64,000 nucleotides of DNA. It comes from CAWANF01 sp963783355 (GTDB lineage Bacteria > Bacteroidota > Rhodothermia > Balneolales > DATFMH01). Positions 35,112-44,476 of the stretch are shown one piece after another. The stretch covers positions 62,001-126,000 of the forward strand of contig CAWANF010000012.1 in NCBI GenBank assembly GCA_963783355.1, written 5' to 3'. The position numbers and the translations under genes are program-made. Each line of letters opens with the position of its first letter. The stretch's first letter is position 1. The notes under the pieces were generated by a model. The model ran no database searches and was not told the origin of the DNA. It saw only the letters and a program-made list of their open reading frames with translations.

Positions 35112-36556
35112 GTAAAAGTATTCAAACACAACCTGTATTCGGAAAAACTCACCATATCCATATGGTGGGCATTGGAGGGATTGGTATGAGCGGCATTGCC
35201 GAAATCCTGATCCGCAGAGGGTTTAAAGTGACCGGTTCTGACGGAAGTGCCAGCGAAAACACGGAACGTCTCAAAAAAATGGGGGCTAAAATCTTTTTAG
35301 GCCACTCTGCAGAAAATATTGAAGGCGCTGACGTCGTGGTATTTACAAGTGCCGTCAAAGCGGAAGATAACGTCGAGACCAGGGAAGCTTTAAACAAAGG
35401 AGTCCCGGTTATCAAACGTGCTGAAATGCTCGCTGAGCTCATGCGGATGAAGTTTGGAATCGGCATTGCCGGAACGCACGGTAAAACAACAACGACCACT
35501 ATGACCGGCCTCGTGGTTCAATCCGGAGATTTTGATCCTACGATTATTGTCGGCGGACGTGTCCATAGTTTTGATAAAACGAATGCTGTGGTCGGCTCCG
35601 GAGATATCATCATCGTTGAAGCGGACGAATTTGACCGGACATTTCTGAAACTGAGTCCATCGCTCGCCGTGATCACCAACATAGATACTGATCATCTCGA
35701 TATCTATACCGACATTGATGATATCAAATCTTCCTTCATTGAATTTGCCAATAAAGTGCCATTTTACGGTGCGGTGATTATTTGCCTGGATGACCCGGCC
35801 GTTCGAAGTATCGTTCCGAATATCAAACGACGCATCATTTCATACGGATTGACCCCGCAGGCTCAGTTACGTGCCGTGAATATTGAAACGAGTGAAATGC
35901 ATAGCGAATTTACCGTTTTGTATAAAGGCAATAAGCTCGGTAAAGTAACCATCCATTCACCGGGCGAACACAATGTTCGAAATGCATTGGCAGCCATTGG
36001 AATCGGGCTTGAACTGGAAATGAAATTCGACAAAATTAAAGAAGGAATTGAAAAATACAGCGGCGTCTTCCGGCGGTTCCAGATTAAAGCAGACATCAAC
36101 GATATACTGGTGGTTGACGATTATGCTCACCATCCGACGGAAATCCAGGCTACGTTAAAAGCTGCACGAATCGGCTGGCCTCATAAACGTTTAATTGCCG
36201 TTTTTCAGCCGCATCTTTATTCACGGACCCAGCAGCTTTACAAGGATTTCGGACTTTCATTTTTCGATGCTGAAGTCCTCGTTGTAACTGATATCTACCC
36301 TTCCCGGGAGCAACCAATTGAAGGTGTAACCGGGCAGATGATTTCTGATACCGCCCGAGATTTCGGACACAAAGGCGTCCATTATGTCGCAAATAAAAAT
36401 GAGCTTCCTGCAAAATTAAAAGAAATTGTACTACCCGGCGATATCATCATCACGATGGGTGCCGGTGATATTTATAAATATGGAGATTTGTTTTTAGAAA
36501 CGCTGGAAACAGTAAAACCGAAGAAAATAACCAAAAAAGGATCGAAGAAAAACTGA
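35108..36556 (+). CDS. murC: UDP-N-acetylmuramate--L-alanine ligase
   Basis: A 482-residue Mur ligase with MVGIGGIGMSGIAEILIRRG at the N-terminus, ATP-binding GIAGTHGKTTTTTMTGLVV near residue 118 (the THGKT variant is diagnostic of MurC), VEADEFDRTFLKLSPSLAV, ITNIDTDHLDIY, and VVDDYAHHPTEIQATLKAAR in the C-terminal part. It starts stem-peptide synthesis by adding L-alanine to UDP-MurNAc. The basic C-terminal tail (KPKKITKKGSKKN) is a small extension. No murB or ddl follows, unlike in proteobacterial clusters. Confidence 0.97.
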   Translation: MSKSIQTQPVFGKTHHIHMVGIGGIGMSGIAEILIRRGFKVTGSDGSASENTERLKKMGAKIFLGHSAENIEGADVVVFTSAVKAEDNVETREALNKGVPVIKRAEMLAELMRMKFGIGIAGTHGKTTTTTMTGLVVQSGDFDPTIIVGGRVHSFDKTNAVVGSGDIIIVEADEFDRTFLKLSPSLAVITNIDTDHLDIYTDIDDIKSSFIEFANKVPFYGAVIICLDDPAVRSIVPNIKRRIISYGLTPQAQLRAVNIETSEMHSEFTVLYKGNKLGKVTIHSPGEHNVRNALAAIGIGLELEMKFDKIKEGIEKYSGVFRRFQIKADINDILVVDDYAHHPTEIQATLKAARIGWPHKRLIAVFQPHLYSRTQQLYKDFGLSFFDAEVLVVTDIYPSREQPIEGVTGQMISDTARDFGHKGVHYVANKNELPAKLKEIVLPGDIIITMGAGDIYKYGDLFLETLETVKPKKITKKGSKKN

Positions 36557-36618
36557 CGAATGCAGCATCAGATCTTAACATATAAACCGGAATTAATAAT
36601 ACTTCATAGCCGAAGATA

Positions 36619-37500
36619 ATGGATAATCAGCATAACCTGTTTGATGAAAATCCGGATGAAGAACTGAATCTTCATTCAGATCCGATTGTGCCTGATGAAA
36701 ACCTGGATCAGGAATCATCTTCGAAAGAATCGAATGAAGAAGAAACGGCCGGTTCAGAAACTAAGAAACCGGATGTTAAAAAAGTCCGTTCGGCAAAGGG
36801 ACGCTATGTCCTGCTGGCTGTATTATTGCTTATTGTGGCCGGAGTTGTCAGTTATTTTAACAGTAAAGCATTTGTTATTAAACAGGTAACCGTCGACGGA
36901 GAATATTACACTCCGGCAGAAAAGATTATCAAACAGGCGGGCATACCGGCGAATATAAACCCGGATTCACTGAACTTTCTGGCGGTGATTAACCGGGTTG
37001 AAAAACTTCCGTATGTCCGGCAGGCATTTGTAAGGGTGATTCCGCCAAACACCTTACATATTCAGGTCGAAGAACGGCAACCGGCCGCGATGCTCATACA
37101 GGGAGATAACCGGATGTATGTGGATACGAGTGGCGTTAGATTACCGGTCATGGAAGGGAAAGTGGTTAATGTTCCTTTAGTTTATGGTTTTAAAGCGACC
37201 GGAGCCGGTGATTCGGTGAGAGCAAAAACTTTTAAAACAATTAGTCATTTCCTCGAAAAACTTCAGGCCCATAAACTGGCTAATGTCACTTTAAGTGAGA
37301 TTGTATATACACCGGACGATGGAGTTGTAGCATTAACACAAAATAACGGGGTTAAAGTCATTTTCGGGAAGAGTGATTTTAATGAAAGACTTGCTTATTG
37401 GGACGCTTTTTACGAACAGGTTGTTCCCAAAAAGGGCATCGACAAATTCTATTATGTCGACCTGCGATATCAGGGACAGGTAGTGACAAATAAACTTTAA
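36619..37500 (+). CDS. ftsQ: Cell division protein FtsQ
   Basis: A 293-residue bitopic protein: an acidic cytoplasmic region (1-58), one membrane span (YVLLAVLLLIVAGVVSYF), a POTRA domain (FVIKQVTVDGEYYTPAEKII to RVIPPNTLHIQVEERQP), and a beta domain to the end. FtsQ anchors FtsL/FtsB and connects early and late divisome parts. The assignment uses the POTRA pattern and its position between murC and ftsA. The acidic, Glu-rich N-terminus is longer than usual. Confidence 0.88.
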   Translation: MDNQHNLFDENPDEELNLHSDPIVPDENLDQESSSKESNEEETAGSETKKPDVKKVRSAKGRYVLLAVLLLIVAGVVSYFNSKAFVIKQVTVDGEYYTPAEKIIKQAGIPANINPDSLNFLAVINRVEKLPYVRQAFVRVIPPNTLHIQVEERQPAAMLIQGDNRMYVDTSGVRLPVMEGKVVNVPLVYGFKATGAGDSVRAKTFKTISHFLEKLQAHKLANVTLSEIVYTPDDGVVALTQNNGVKVIFGKSDFNERLAYWDAFYEQVVPKKGIDKFYYVDLRYQGQVVTNKL

Positions 37501-37552
37501 ATCAGCAATCAGAAAATTTTGAAACAGCAACACATAACAGGTAAATGAAATT

Positions 37553-38809
37553 ATGGAAGAGCGCATAGTTGTAGGATTAGATATTGGCACCACGAAAGTT
37601 TGTGCTATTGTTGCGTCCATTAATGAATTACAGCAAATAAATATTTTGGGTGTCGGCCGCGCTCCCAGCGACGGTCTGAACCGGGGCGTTGTTGTGAACA
37701 TAGACCGGACGGTAAATGCTATCCGTACGGCTATTGAACAGGCGCAATTGGCCTCGGGAATCGAAGTTCGTTCGGTGAATGTCGGCATTGCGGGCGATCA
37801 TATCCGAAGCCTGCGCAGCAAAGGGGTCATCACAATCAACAATCGTGACAATGAAATTACAAGTAAAGATGTTGAACGGCTGCTGGAAGATTGTCAGCGT
37901 ATCATGCTTCCCAACGACCAGCAGATTATTCATGTAATCCCTCAGGAGTTTATCGTAGACGGCCAGGATGGCATTAACGACCCGGTTGGAATGAGTGGCA
38001 TGCGGATGGAAGCGGAAGTGCATATTATTACGGGCCTCGTTTCCGCGGCCAAGAATATATACCGTTGTGTCGAAAAAGCCGGATATGAAGTCGCTGATGT
38101 CATCCTGGAACCCCTCGCATCGTCCTATGCCGTATTGGATGATGAAGAGAAAGAAGCCGGTGTCGTATTAGTCGATATCGGTGGCGGAACCACGGATGTT
38201 GCCGTATTCCAGGACAACACCATACGGCACACGGCCGTCGTTGCTATTGCCGGGCAAAAAGTTACCGATGATATTCGTATCGGTCTCAGTGTTCTTGAAG
38301 ATCAGGCTGTTAAGCTAAAACACGATCACGGCGTTGCTTTTGCCGACTTGATTGAAGAAGACGATGTCATCACGGTTCCAGGAATTGCCGGCCGGCCGCC
38401 CAAAGAAATTAAGAAAAGTATCCTCGCACAGATTATTCAGGCGAGGGTTGAAGAAATACTTGAAATCGTAGCTATAGAAATTAAACGAAGCGGATATTCC
38501 AGTTCATTGAGTGCCGGAGTTGTATTTACCGGCGGTGGTTCATTAATCAAAGGAATTTGTCCGCTTGCCAACGAAGTACTGGGTATGGATGCCAAAATCG
38601 GAGTACCCCGCGGTTTAAGCGGCGGTTTGGTGAACGAAGTGAATAATCCGATATATGCAACTGCCGTTGGGTTGGTACTTCATGCATTACGGATGAAAAC
38701 AGGGACCAATAATAATGCTCTTGTACCATCATCCAGCCAGGGTTCCAGTGTTGAAAAAATCATGACACGCCTGGCAGACAGGATGAAAAGTTGGTTTGGA
38801 GAACTTTAA
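37553..38809 (+). CDS. ftsA: Cell division protein FtsA
   Basis: A 418-residue actin-fold protein: IVVGLDIGTTKVCAIVASI at the N-terminus (phosphate 1), the 1C subdomain region, VVLVDIGGGTTDVAVFQDN near residue 205 (phosphate 2), and VVFTGGGSLIKGICPLANEV near 325 (adenosine site). The C-terminus ends MTRLADRMKSWFGEL, an amphipathic membrane-targeting helix. It tethers FtsZ filaments to the membrane. The ORF ends 34 bp before the ftsZ start codon chosen here. Confidence 0.97.
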   Translation: MEERIVVGLDIGTTKVCAIVASINELQQINILGVGRAPSDGLNRGVVVNIDRTVNAIRTAIEQAQLASGIEVRSVNVGIAGDHIRSLRSKGVITINNRDNEITSKDVERLLEDCQRIMLPNDQQIIHVIPQEFIVDGQDGINDPVGMSGMRMEAEVHIITGLVSAAKNIYRCVEKAGYEVADVILEPLASSYAVLDDEEKEAGVVLVDIGGGTTDVAVFQDNTIRHTAVVAIAGQKVTDDIRIGLSVLEDQAVKLKHDHGVAFADLIEEDDVITVPGIAGRPPKEIKKSILAQIIQARVEEILEIVAIEIKRSGYSSSLSAGVVFTGGGSLIKGICPLANEVLGMDAKIGVPRGLSGGLVNEVNNPIYATAVGLVLHALRMKTGTNNNALVPSSSQGSSVEKIMTRLADRMKSWFGEL

Positions 38810-38843
38810 AACTGCTAAAAGCAATCTAAAACAGGAGTCAACA

Positions 38844-40211
38844 ATGACTACATTAAACACTCGCTTCAGCTTTGATGAACAAAGCCAGGAAAATGCGAAA
38901 ATAAAAGTAATAGGTGTAGGGGGGGGTGGCGGAAATGCCATCAACAATATGATAGCCAAAGGGCTCGATAACGTCGAGTACATTGCGCTTAATACCGATG
39001 CTCAGGCTCTCAAGCAAAACGGAGCAGATATTGCTATCCAGGTTGGTAAATCTCTTACCAGCGGACTTGGAGCCGGAGCCCGGCCTGAAATCGGACGGGA
39101 AGCCGTCGAAGAAAACCGCCACGAGATTGAAGAATCGATCGAAGGTGCCGATATGATTTTTGTGACTGCTGGTATGGGCGGCGGAACCGGGACCGGCGGT
39201 GCTCCCATTGTCGCCGGTATCGCTAAAAGAAAAGGAATTTTGACTGTCGGTATCATTACGACACCATTTCTCTGCGAGGGCCGAATTCGTTTAAAATATG
39301 CCATCGAAGGCATCGCAGAACTCAAGAAAAATTGTGACACCGTCATCGTCATTCCAAATGAGCGGCTGCTTGATATTTCAACGGAGGACACTACCCTTGT
39401 TGAAGCTTTTGAAATGGCTAATGAAGTTCTGCATAATGCCACACGCGGTATTTCAGATCTTATCCTGATGCCCGGCCTCATCAACCTCGACTTTGCCGAT
39501 GTCCGTACAACCATGCTCGATGGTGGTGCCGCTATTATGGGTTCTGCTACCGCGTCCGGACCTGATCGTGCCGAAATTGCCGCACGTGAAGCCATTAATT
39601 CGCCATTACTGGATGGTGTGAGTATCCGTGGCGCCCGCAATGTATTAGTAAACATTTCAGCCGGAGCCAATCTCGGTATGCGTGAATCGACACTGGCAAC
39701 GAGTATCATACAGCAGGAAGCCGGAGATAATGCCGAAATCATTATGGGTACGGTGCTTGATGAATCGTTTGGTGAAGAAATGAGAATCACTGTTATCGCA
39801 ACCGGCTTTGAACTTTCCGATGATCAGAAAACGGCTAAAGTTGCTGCCCCTAAGACTATGGCATTCAGCCGTTCGAAACAACCGGAAATTGCCGGTTCGG
39901 AAAGTATTAAACCTCCTTCGGTAGATGATATTCCACGTCGTTTTGAACGTCATACGGGGGAATTTTACAAAGGAGAAAAGAATCTTAAAAATCTGGATTC
40001 ACCCGCTATTCACCGCAGGGGAATTAACGTCCGCAGTATCCACGACAAGATCGATTCGGAAAAAACGAACCACGAAGAACAATCCGGAAACGTTCAGGAA
40101 GAAGAAACCCCAAAAATGAATAGCCGAAATGTTCTTTTGAATAACAGGGAAGAACGTATTGACAAGAACAATACGGAACAACCCGCATTTTTACGTAAGA
40201 TAATGGACTAA
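38844..40211 (+). CDS. ftsZ: Cell division protein FtsZ
   Basis: I start at ATG 38844 (455 residues) because AGGAG lies 8 nt upstream. The longer frame from 38796 overlaps ftsA without a ribosome site. The GTPase has IKVIGVGGGGGNAINNMI, the tubulin signature GGGTGTGGAPIVAGIAK and T7-loop NLDFADVRTTM. A linker of about 100 charged residues leads to the C-terminal peptide QPAFLRKIMD, which binds FtsA. It builds the Z ring. This is the last gene of the dcw run and a terminator follows. Confidence 0.97.
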   Translation: MTTLNTRFSFDEQSQENAKIKVIGVGGGGGNAINNMIAKGLDNVEYIALNTDAQALKQNGADIAIQVGKSLTSGLGAGARPEIGREAVEENRHEIEESIEGADMIFVTAGMGGGTGTGGAPIVAGIAKRKGILTVGIITTPFLCEGRIRLKYAIEGIAELKKNCDTVIVIPNERLLDISTEDTTLVEAFEMANEVLHNATRGISDLILMPGLINLDFADVRTTMLDGGAAIMGSATASGPDRAEIAAREAINSPLLDGVSIRGARNVLVNISAGANLGMRESTLATSIIQQEAGDNAEIIMGTVLDESFGEEMRITVIATGFELSDDQKTAKVAAPKTMAFSRSKQPEIAGSESIKPPSVDDIPRRFERHTGEFYKGEKNLKNLDSPAIHRRGINVRSIHDKIDSEKTNHEEQSGNVQEEETPKMNSRNVLLNNREERIDKNNTEQPAFLRKIMD

Positions 40212-40257
40212 GAGCTGCTCGCGCAGTTCCTAATCCATTTATTTTAGATTGCTGATA

Positions 40258-40295
40258 AGGGAAACCCTTTGACCGGGGTTTCCTTTGTTTATTTT
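40258..40295 (+). terminator. Intrinsic terminator after ftsZ
   Basis: AAGGGAAACCC (40258-40268) pairs with GGGTTTCCTTT over 11 bp (one G/T wobble) around an 8-nt loop, followed by GTTTATTTTA. It lies about 50 bp after the ftsZ stop and should end the dcw transcript. Confidence 0.75.
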
Positions 40296-40409
40296 AGGGT
40301 GTGGATCCTTAAATCTATAGTTAATTTTCTCTAATAATTTTATCTCGTTTATACGTATAAACCATTATATAAAAAGATAATAAAATAAGTTTTTATACCC
40401 TTAACAGCT

Positions 40410-41612
40410 TTATTCACTGGTCATGATAAATAATGGCTTCATAGTGAAACTCTTATAATGCGGACGTAAACGTTCGGTATTATAGAATTTATCTACAACG
40501 ACTACTTTTTTCGAACTGGTAACTACGTCGACAGGAACATCATCGTAACGTCCATTTTTAAGGACAACCAAACGCCCGTGAATGCCGTTCAGGATTAAAT
40601 CCAGTGCCAGATTTCCATAAGCCATCGGCACAATGGAATCGATAGCGTCCGGATCCCCGCCGCGAACTAAATACCCGAGCTTCTGATTAATAATATTGAT
40701 TGATTTTCCGTTATTAAATTTTGCTGATATGTCTTTGATATTCGCGGAAACCAAATCGCCGATTCCCCCAAGTTTTGCATGGCCATAGGCGTCTTTCACA
40801 TCATTTTGAAATACCATTTCACCACCCATGAACTTAGCTCCTTCGGAGACGAGCACCACGGAATACTTACTGGGATTGTTCTTCCGATCCATAACCAGAA
40901 GCTCCGTCAATTTCTCAATATTGAATTTATATTCAGGAATGACACAACGGTTGGCAGCCCCCGCCATCGTTGGCAACATGGCCGTAAAGCCAGCATAACG
41001 TCCAAATACTTCCAGTACGAGAATCCGTTCATGCGAACCGGCGGACGTTCTCAGATTATTTGTCATGTTGATGGTACGCGTTACACAAGTACTGAAACCA
41101 ATGCAATAATCGGTACCAGGAACATCGTTATCCATTGTTTTAGGAATAGCAACAACTTTTACACCCTCCCGGTATAGTCGAACACCATAACTGAGAGTAT
41201 CGTCCCCGCCTATCGGGATCATATAATCAACACCTAAAAAATCCAGGTTTTTAAGGACTTCTTCAGTGAGATCATTCACTTCGTCTTTATACTTATCACG
41301 CAAATGAGCGGGCAATGATTCCTTTTTTACAAAACCGGGATTCGTCCGGGAACTATGTAAGAATGTTCCGCCGGTACGACCGGCTTTATTCACAATTTCT
41401 TCTGTTAATAATTGATAAGAGCCACTGTTGTCGGCTTTTTTATCCCTGACAATTTCGATGGCCCCGGCCCAGCCTCTTCTGATGCCAATGACCTGATAAC
41501 CTTCACGAATGGCCCGTATAGTGACGGCACGAATGGCGGGATTTAAGCCCGGGACATCACCTCCGCCTGTTAAAATGGCGATCACACCTTTTTTCTTTTT
41601 AATATTTGCCAT
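40410..41612 (-). CDS. 6-phosphofructokinase, probably pyrophosphate-dependent
   Basis: A 400-residue PFK-family enzyme with GVIAILTGGGDVPGLNPAIR at the N-terminus, GGDDTLSYG near residue 132, PKTMDNDVPGTDYCIGF near 160 and VFGRYAGFTAM. Two positions point to pyrophosphate as phosphoryl donor: Asp in GGDD where ATP enzymes have Gly (GGDG), and Lys in PKTxDND where ATP enzymes have Gly (PGTIDND). It phosphorylates fructose 6-phosphate, reversibly if PPi-linked. The gene is transcribed toward ftsZ and divergent from mutS2. Donor specificity is inference from motif residues. Confidence 0.9.
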   Translation of the reverse strand: MANIKKKKGVIAILTGGGDVPGLNPAIRAVTIRAIREGYQVIGIRRGWAGAIEIVRDKKADNSGSYQLLTEEIVNKAGRTGGTFLHSSRTNPGFVKKESLPAHLRDKYKDEVNDLTEEVLKNLDFLGVDYMIPIGGDDTLSYGVRLYREGVKVVAIPKTMDNDVPGTDYCIGFSTCVTRTINMTNNLRTSAGSHERILVLEVFGRYAGFTAMLPTMAGAANRCVIPEYKFNIEKLTELLVMDRKNNPSKYSVVLVSEGAKFMGGEMVFQNDVKDAYGHAKLGGIGDLVSANIKDISAKFNNGKSINIINQKLGYLVRGGDPDAIDSIVPMAYGNLALDLILNGIHGRLVVLKNGRYDDVPVDVVTSSKKVVVVDKFYNTERLRPHYKSFTMKPLFIMTSE

Positions 41613-41981
41613 AGTTCTCCCTCGATATCTTAAAAATTACATGAATGTGTCTCTAATTCTCATTATCTCTCTATGACTTTTTAAATTAGCAGTATCTTAG
41701 TCTAATGAAAATGTCTGAATATTCGGTTCAATTGATAACCAAATGGCTAAATTGTTCATACTTAAAAGAATAGAAGCGAATATTTACTTTAAACATTTTG
41801 CAAAAAGCGGGGCTCAAAAACAATAAAAATCTTTGTTTTAGGCTTTTCTCCCATTTGATTTCATTTATTTAACGGATATACCCCGTTGTTTCAATGTTCA
41901 CATTTCATAATTCAGCTATAAACAATAATTTCGTAACGTATTTTATAACATTGTTTCATTGTTTCAATTAAATATTATTCC
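41613..41981. other. Divergent intergenic region between phosphofructokinase and mutS2
   Basis: About 370 bp, AT-rich, with repeated TTGTTTCA words (near 41886, 41951 and 41960) just before mutS2. Promoters for both genes must lie here, but I cannot point to a convincing one. Confidence 0.4.
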
Positions 41982-44384
41982 ATGTTTTTACACCCAAAGA
42001 CACTTTTATCAAAAATTGGTTTTGACGCTCTTATACATGCTACGCTGAATTTTGTTCAAACGTTTACGGGTGAAAAACGAATTGAATCGCTCGAACCGAC
42101 CAGCGATCCGGATATCATTCAATTATCTCTTGAGCGGATGAAAGAAATGATGACGATTTTACAAGTAGATGACACTCTTCCATTTTCGGAATTACCGGAT
42201 ATCACATCCGATCTGCAAAGAGCAAAAGTAACAAACAGTATTCTAAATCCTGATTCTATTCTCTGGATAGGGAAATTGTGTTCAGTCAGTCGACTTTTAT
42301 CCAGGTATTTTAAATACAGATCCGAACATTACCCCCTGCTCAACGACCTTGCCCGTAATATTGTTCCTATGAAAGAATTAGAGGAATCAATCTCCAGGAC
42401 ACTGACGGAACAAGGCAATGTAAAGGATTCTGCAAGCCGGGAATTGTCAACCACCAGAAGGCAGCTCATTCAAAAAAGAAATGAAGTACGCACCGTTCTT
42501 CAACGAATCATGAGACAGGCGGCCAAAGACAGCTACATGGCGGAAGAAAACATGACGCTTCGAAATGGTCGGATGGTTATTCCTGTCAAAGCTGAGCATA
42601 AAAGGAAAATATCGGGTTTTATACATGACGTATCTTCAACCGGCCAGACTGTTTACCTTGAACCTGCCGAAGCGCTTAACATTAATAATGACGTTCGCCA
42701 GCTTGAAAGCGAAGAACAGAGAGAGATTGAGCGTATTCTTCAGCAACTCACACGGCAAATAGGAAGCCGCAGCCAGGAATTATTTAATAATTTCGAATTA
42801 ATTGGGGATCTTGATGCTATTCATGCAAAAGCACAGCTCGGAATGCGTTTCGATGCGAATATTCCACAAATATCTACCAATGAAGAACTAAAACTGGTTG
42901 ATGCCTATAATCCGATTTTGTTATTAAAAACGCTGGGCTCTTCCGAACGAAAGAAATCAGATGTAATACCTCTGACTCTTGAACTTGAAAAAGAGGAACG
43001 ATGTGTCATTATCACCGGTCCAAATGCCGGGGGTAAATCGGTAGCTATGAAGACACTCGGGCTTTGCAGCCTGATGCTTCAATGCGGCTACCCCATTCCC
43101 GTACAAGCCGACAGCAGAATTCCTGTTTTTGATGGTATTTTTGTTGATTTAGGTGACGATCAATCTATTGAAAATGATTTGAGTACGTTTTCTTCACATC
43201 TAGCCTGGATCCGGGATACCTTGAAAAATATTACCAGTCGGAGCCTGATATTAATTGACGAAGCAGGCAGCGGTACAGACCCGGAAGAAGGCTCTGCTTT
43301 ATACCAGGCATTTATAGAGACTCTTCTGAACAAACATGCCCGTATCGTGGCAACCACTCATCATGGCAGCCTGAAGGTTTTCGCCCATAATGAACCGGGA
43401 GTAATCAATGGTTCAATGGAGTTTGATCAATCGACTTTGTCTCCTACATATCGCTTCCATAAAGGCCTGCCGGGAAGCAGTTATGCCTTCGAAATTGCAG
43501 TACGCCTGGGTATTCAAAAGCCATTGATCAGCCGGGCAAAAGGGCACCTGGGCTCATCCAAAAGTACCCTGGAATCGTTGATCATTGAGATGGAACATAA
43601 AATACAGGAAGCAGACACTTTGAAAAGGGAGTCCGAGATCCTGGCCAGGGAAGCGGATAGCCGGCGTAACGAATATGAGGATAAACGAAAATCCCTCATT
43701 AATCAGCAGGAACAAATACGTGAAAAAGCACTGATAGAAGCGCGAGATATCATCCTGAATGCAAATAAAAAGATAGAGGAAGCTGTTCAAAGGATAAAAG
43801 AAGAACAAGCAGATAGTCTGTCTATTAAAGATGCCCGGAAAACGGTACAACAACAACGGGAAACATTCGATAGTGAACTTGAAAAAATTACCGGTAAACG
43901 ACGATTTAAGGATTCAAAAAATCCACCTGACGTCGGTGATATTATTCGGCTATCAGACGGAAAAAGTACCGGTGAACTTCTTGAAGTAAAAGGAAATAAT
44001 GCCATTGTCCTTGTAAACGGGATGAAATTAAAAACCGATTACCGGAATCTTGTCAGAGTAATTCCTAAGGAGAAGAAAAAGAGTAAAAAAGAACCCGTTC
44101 GCATTGTAAATGTAGCCGATCAGGGACAATCGATACGTCCGACTTCCAACCGATTGGATATCAGGGGATTCCGGGGTGATGAAGCCATCAGTACGGTCAC
44201 TCAGTTTATAGATCGTGCCGTCGCTTCAGGTTTAAATAATCTCGAAATTATCCATGGTAAAGGTTATGGGATCCTAAAACAGCTGGTTCACGATTATTTA
44301 AAAACTCGTCCTGAAGTGAAACATTTTGAATTGGCCCCATGGGATCAGGGCGGGCCTGGATGTACGTATGTGGAATTGAATTGA
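41982..44384 (+). CDS. mutS2: Endonuclease MutS2
   Basis: An 800-residue MutS2: core and lever domains (1-310), ATPase with Walker A ITGPNAGGKSVAMKTLGL near residue 350 and Walker B LILIDEAGSGTDPEEGSALY, a long coiled coil (about 530-640), a linker, and a C-terminal Smr nuclease domain (LDIRGFRGDEAISTV and IIHGKGYGILKQLVHDYL). It lacks the mismatch-recognition domain of MutS. MutS2 limits recombination, and some members rescue collided ribosomes through Smr. Normal length and intact. Confidence 0.96.
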   Translation: MFLHPKTLLSKIGFDALIHATLNFVQTFTGEKRIESLEPTSDPDIIQLSLERMKEMMTILQVDDTLPFSELPDITSDLQRAKVTNSILNPDSILWIGKLCSVSRLLSRYFKYRSEHYPLLNDLARNIVPMKELEESISRTLTEQGNVKDSASRELSTTRRQLIQKRNEVRTVLQRIMRQAAKDSYMAEENMTLRNGRMVIPVKAEHKRKISGFIHDVSSTGQTVYLEPAEALNINNDVRQLESEEQREIERILQQLTRQIGSRSQELFNNFELIGDLDAIHAKAQLGMRFDANIPQISTNEELKLVDAYNPILLLKTLGSSERKKSDVIPLTLELEKEERCVIITGPNAGGKSVAMKTLGLCSLMLQCGYPIPVQADSRIPVFDGIFVDLGDDQSIENDLSTFSSHLAWIRDTLKNITSRSLILIDEAGSGTDPEEGSALYQAFIETLLNKHARIVATTHHGSLKVFAHNEPGVINGSMEFDQSTLSPTYRFHKGLPGSSYAFEIAVRLGIQKPLISRAKGHLGSSKSTLESLIIEMEHKIQEADTLKRESEILAREADSRRNEYEDKRKSLINQQEQIREKALIEARDIILNANKKIEEAVQRIKEEQADSLSIKDARKTVQQQRETFDSELEKITGKRRFKDSKNPPDVGDIIRLSDGKSTGELLEVKGNNAIVLVNGMKLKTDYRNLVRVIPKEKKKSKKEPVRIVNVADQGQSIRPTSNRLDIRGFRGDEAISTVTQFIDRAVASGLNNLEIIHGKGYGILKQLVHDYLKTRPEVKHFELAPWDQGGPGCTYVELN

Positions 44385-44476
44385 AATGATGAAAATTAAA
44401 TTTTGGTTTTCGTTTGTATGGACATAACATGTTACGACCGTAAAATCTAAATTTAATCTTATATACAAATTCGAAC

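Noticed and set aside
39002..39790. Long (262-residue) antisense frame in ftsZ
   Set aside because: Ser/Ile/Pro-rich composition typical of an antisense shadow of a conserved gene; no start signal.
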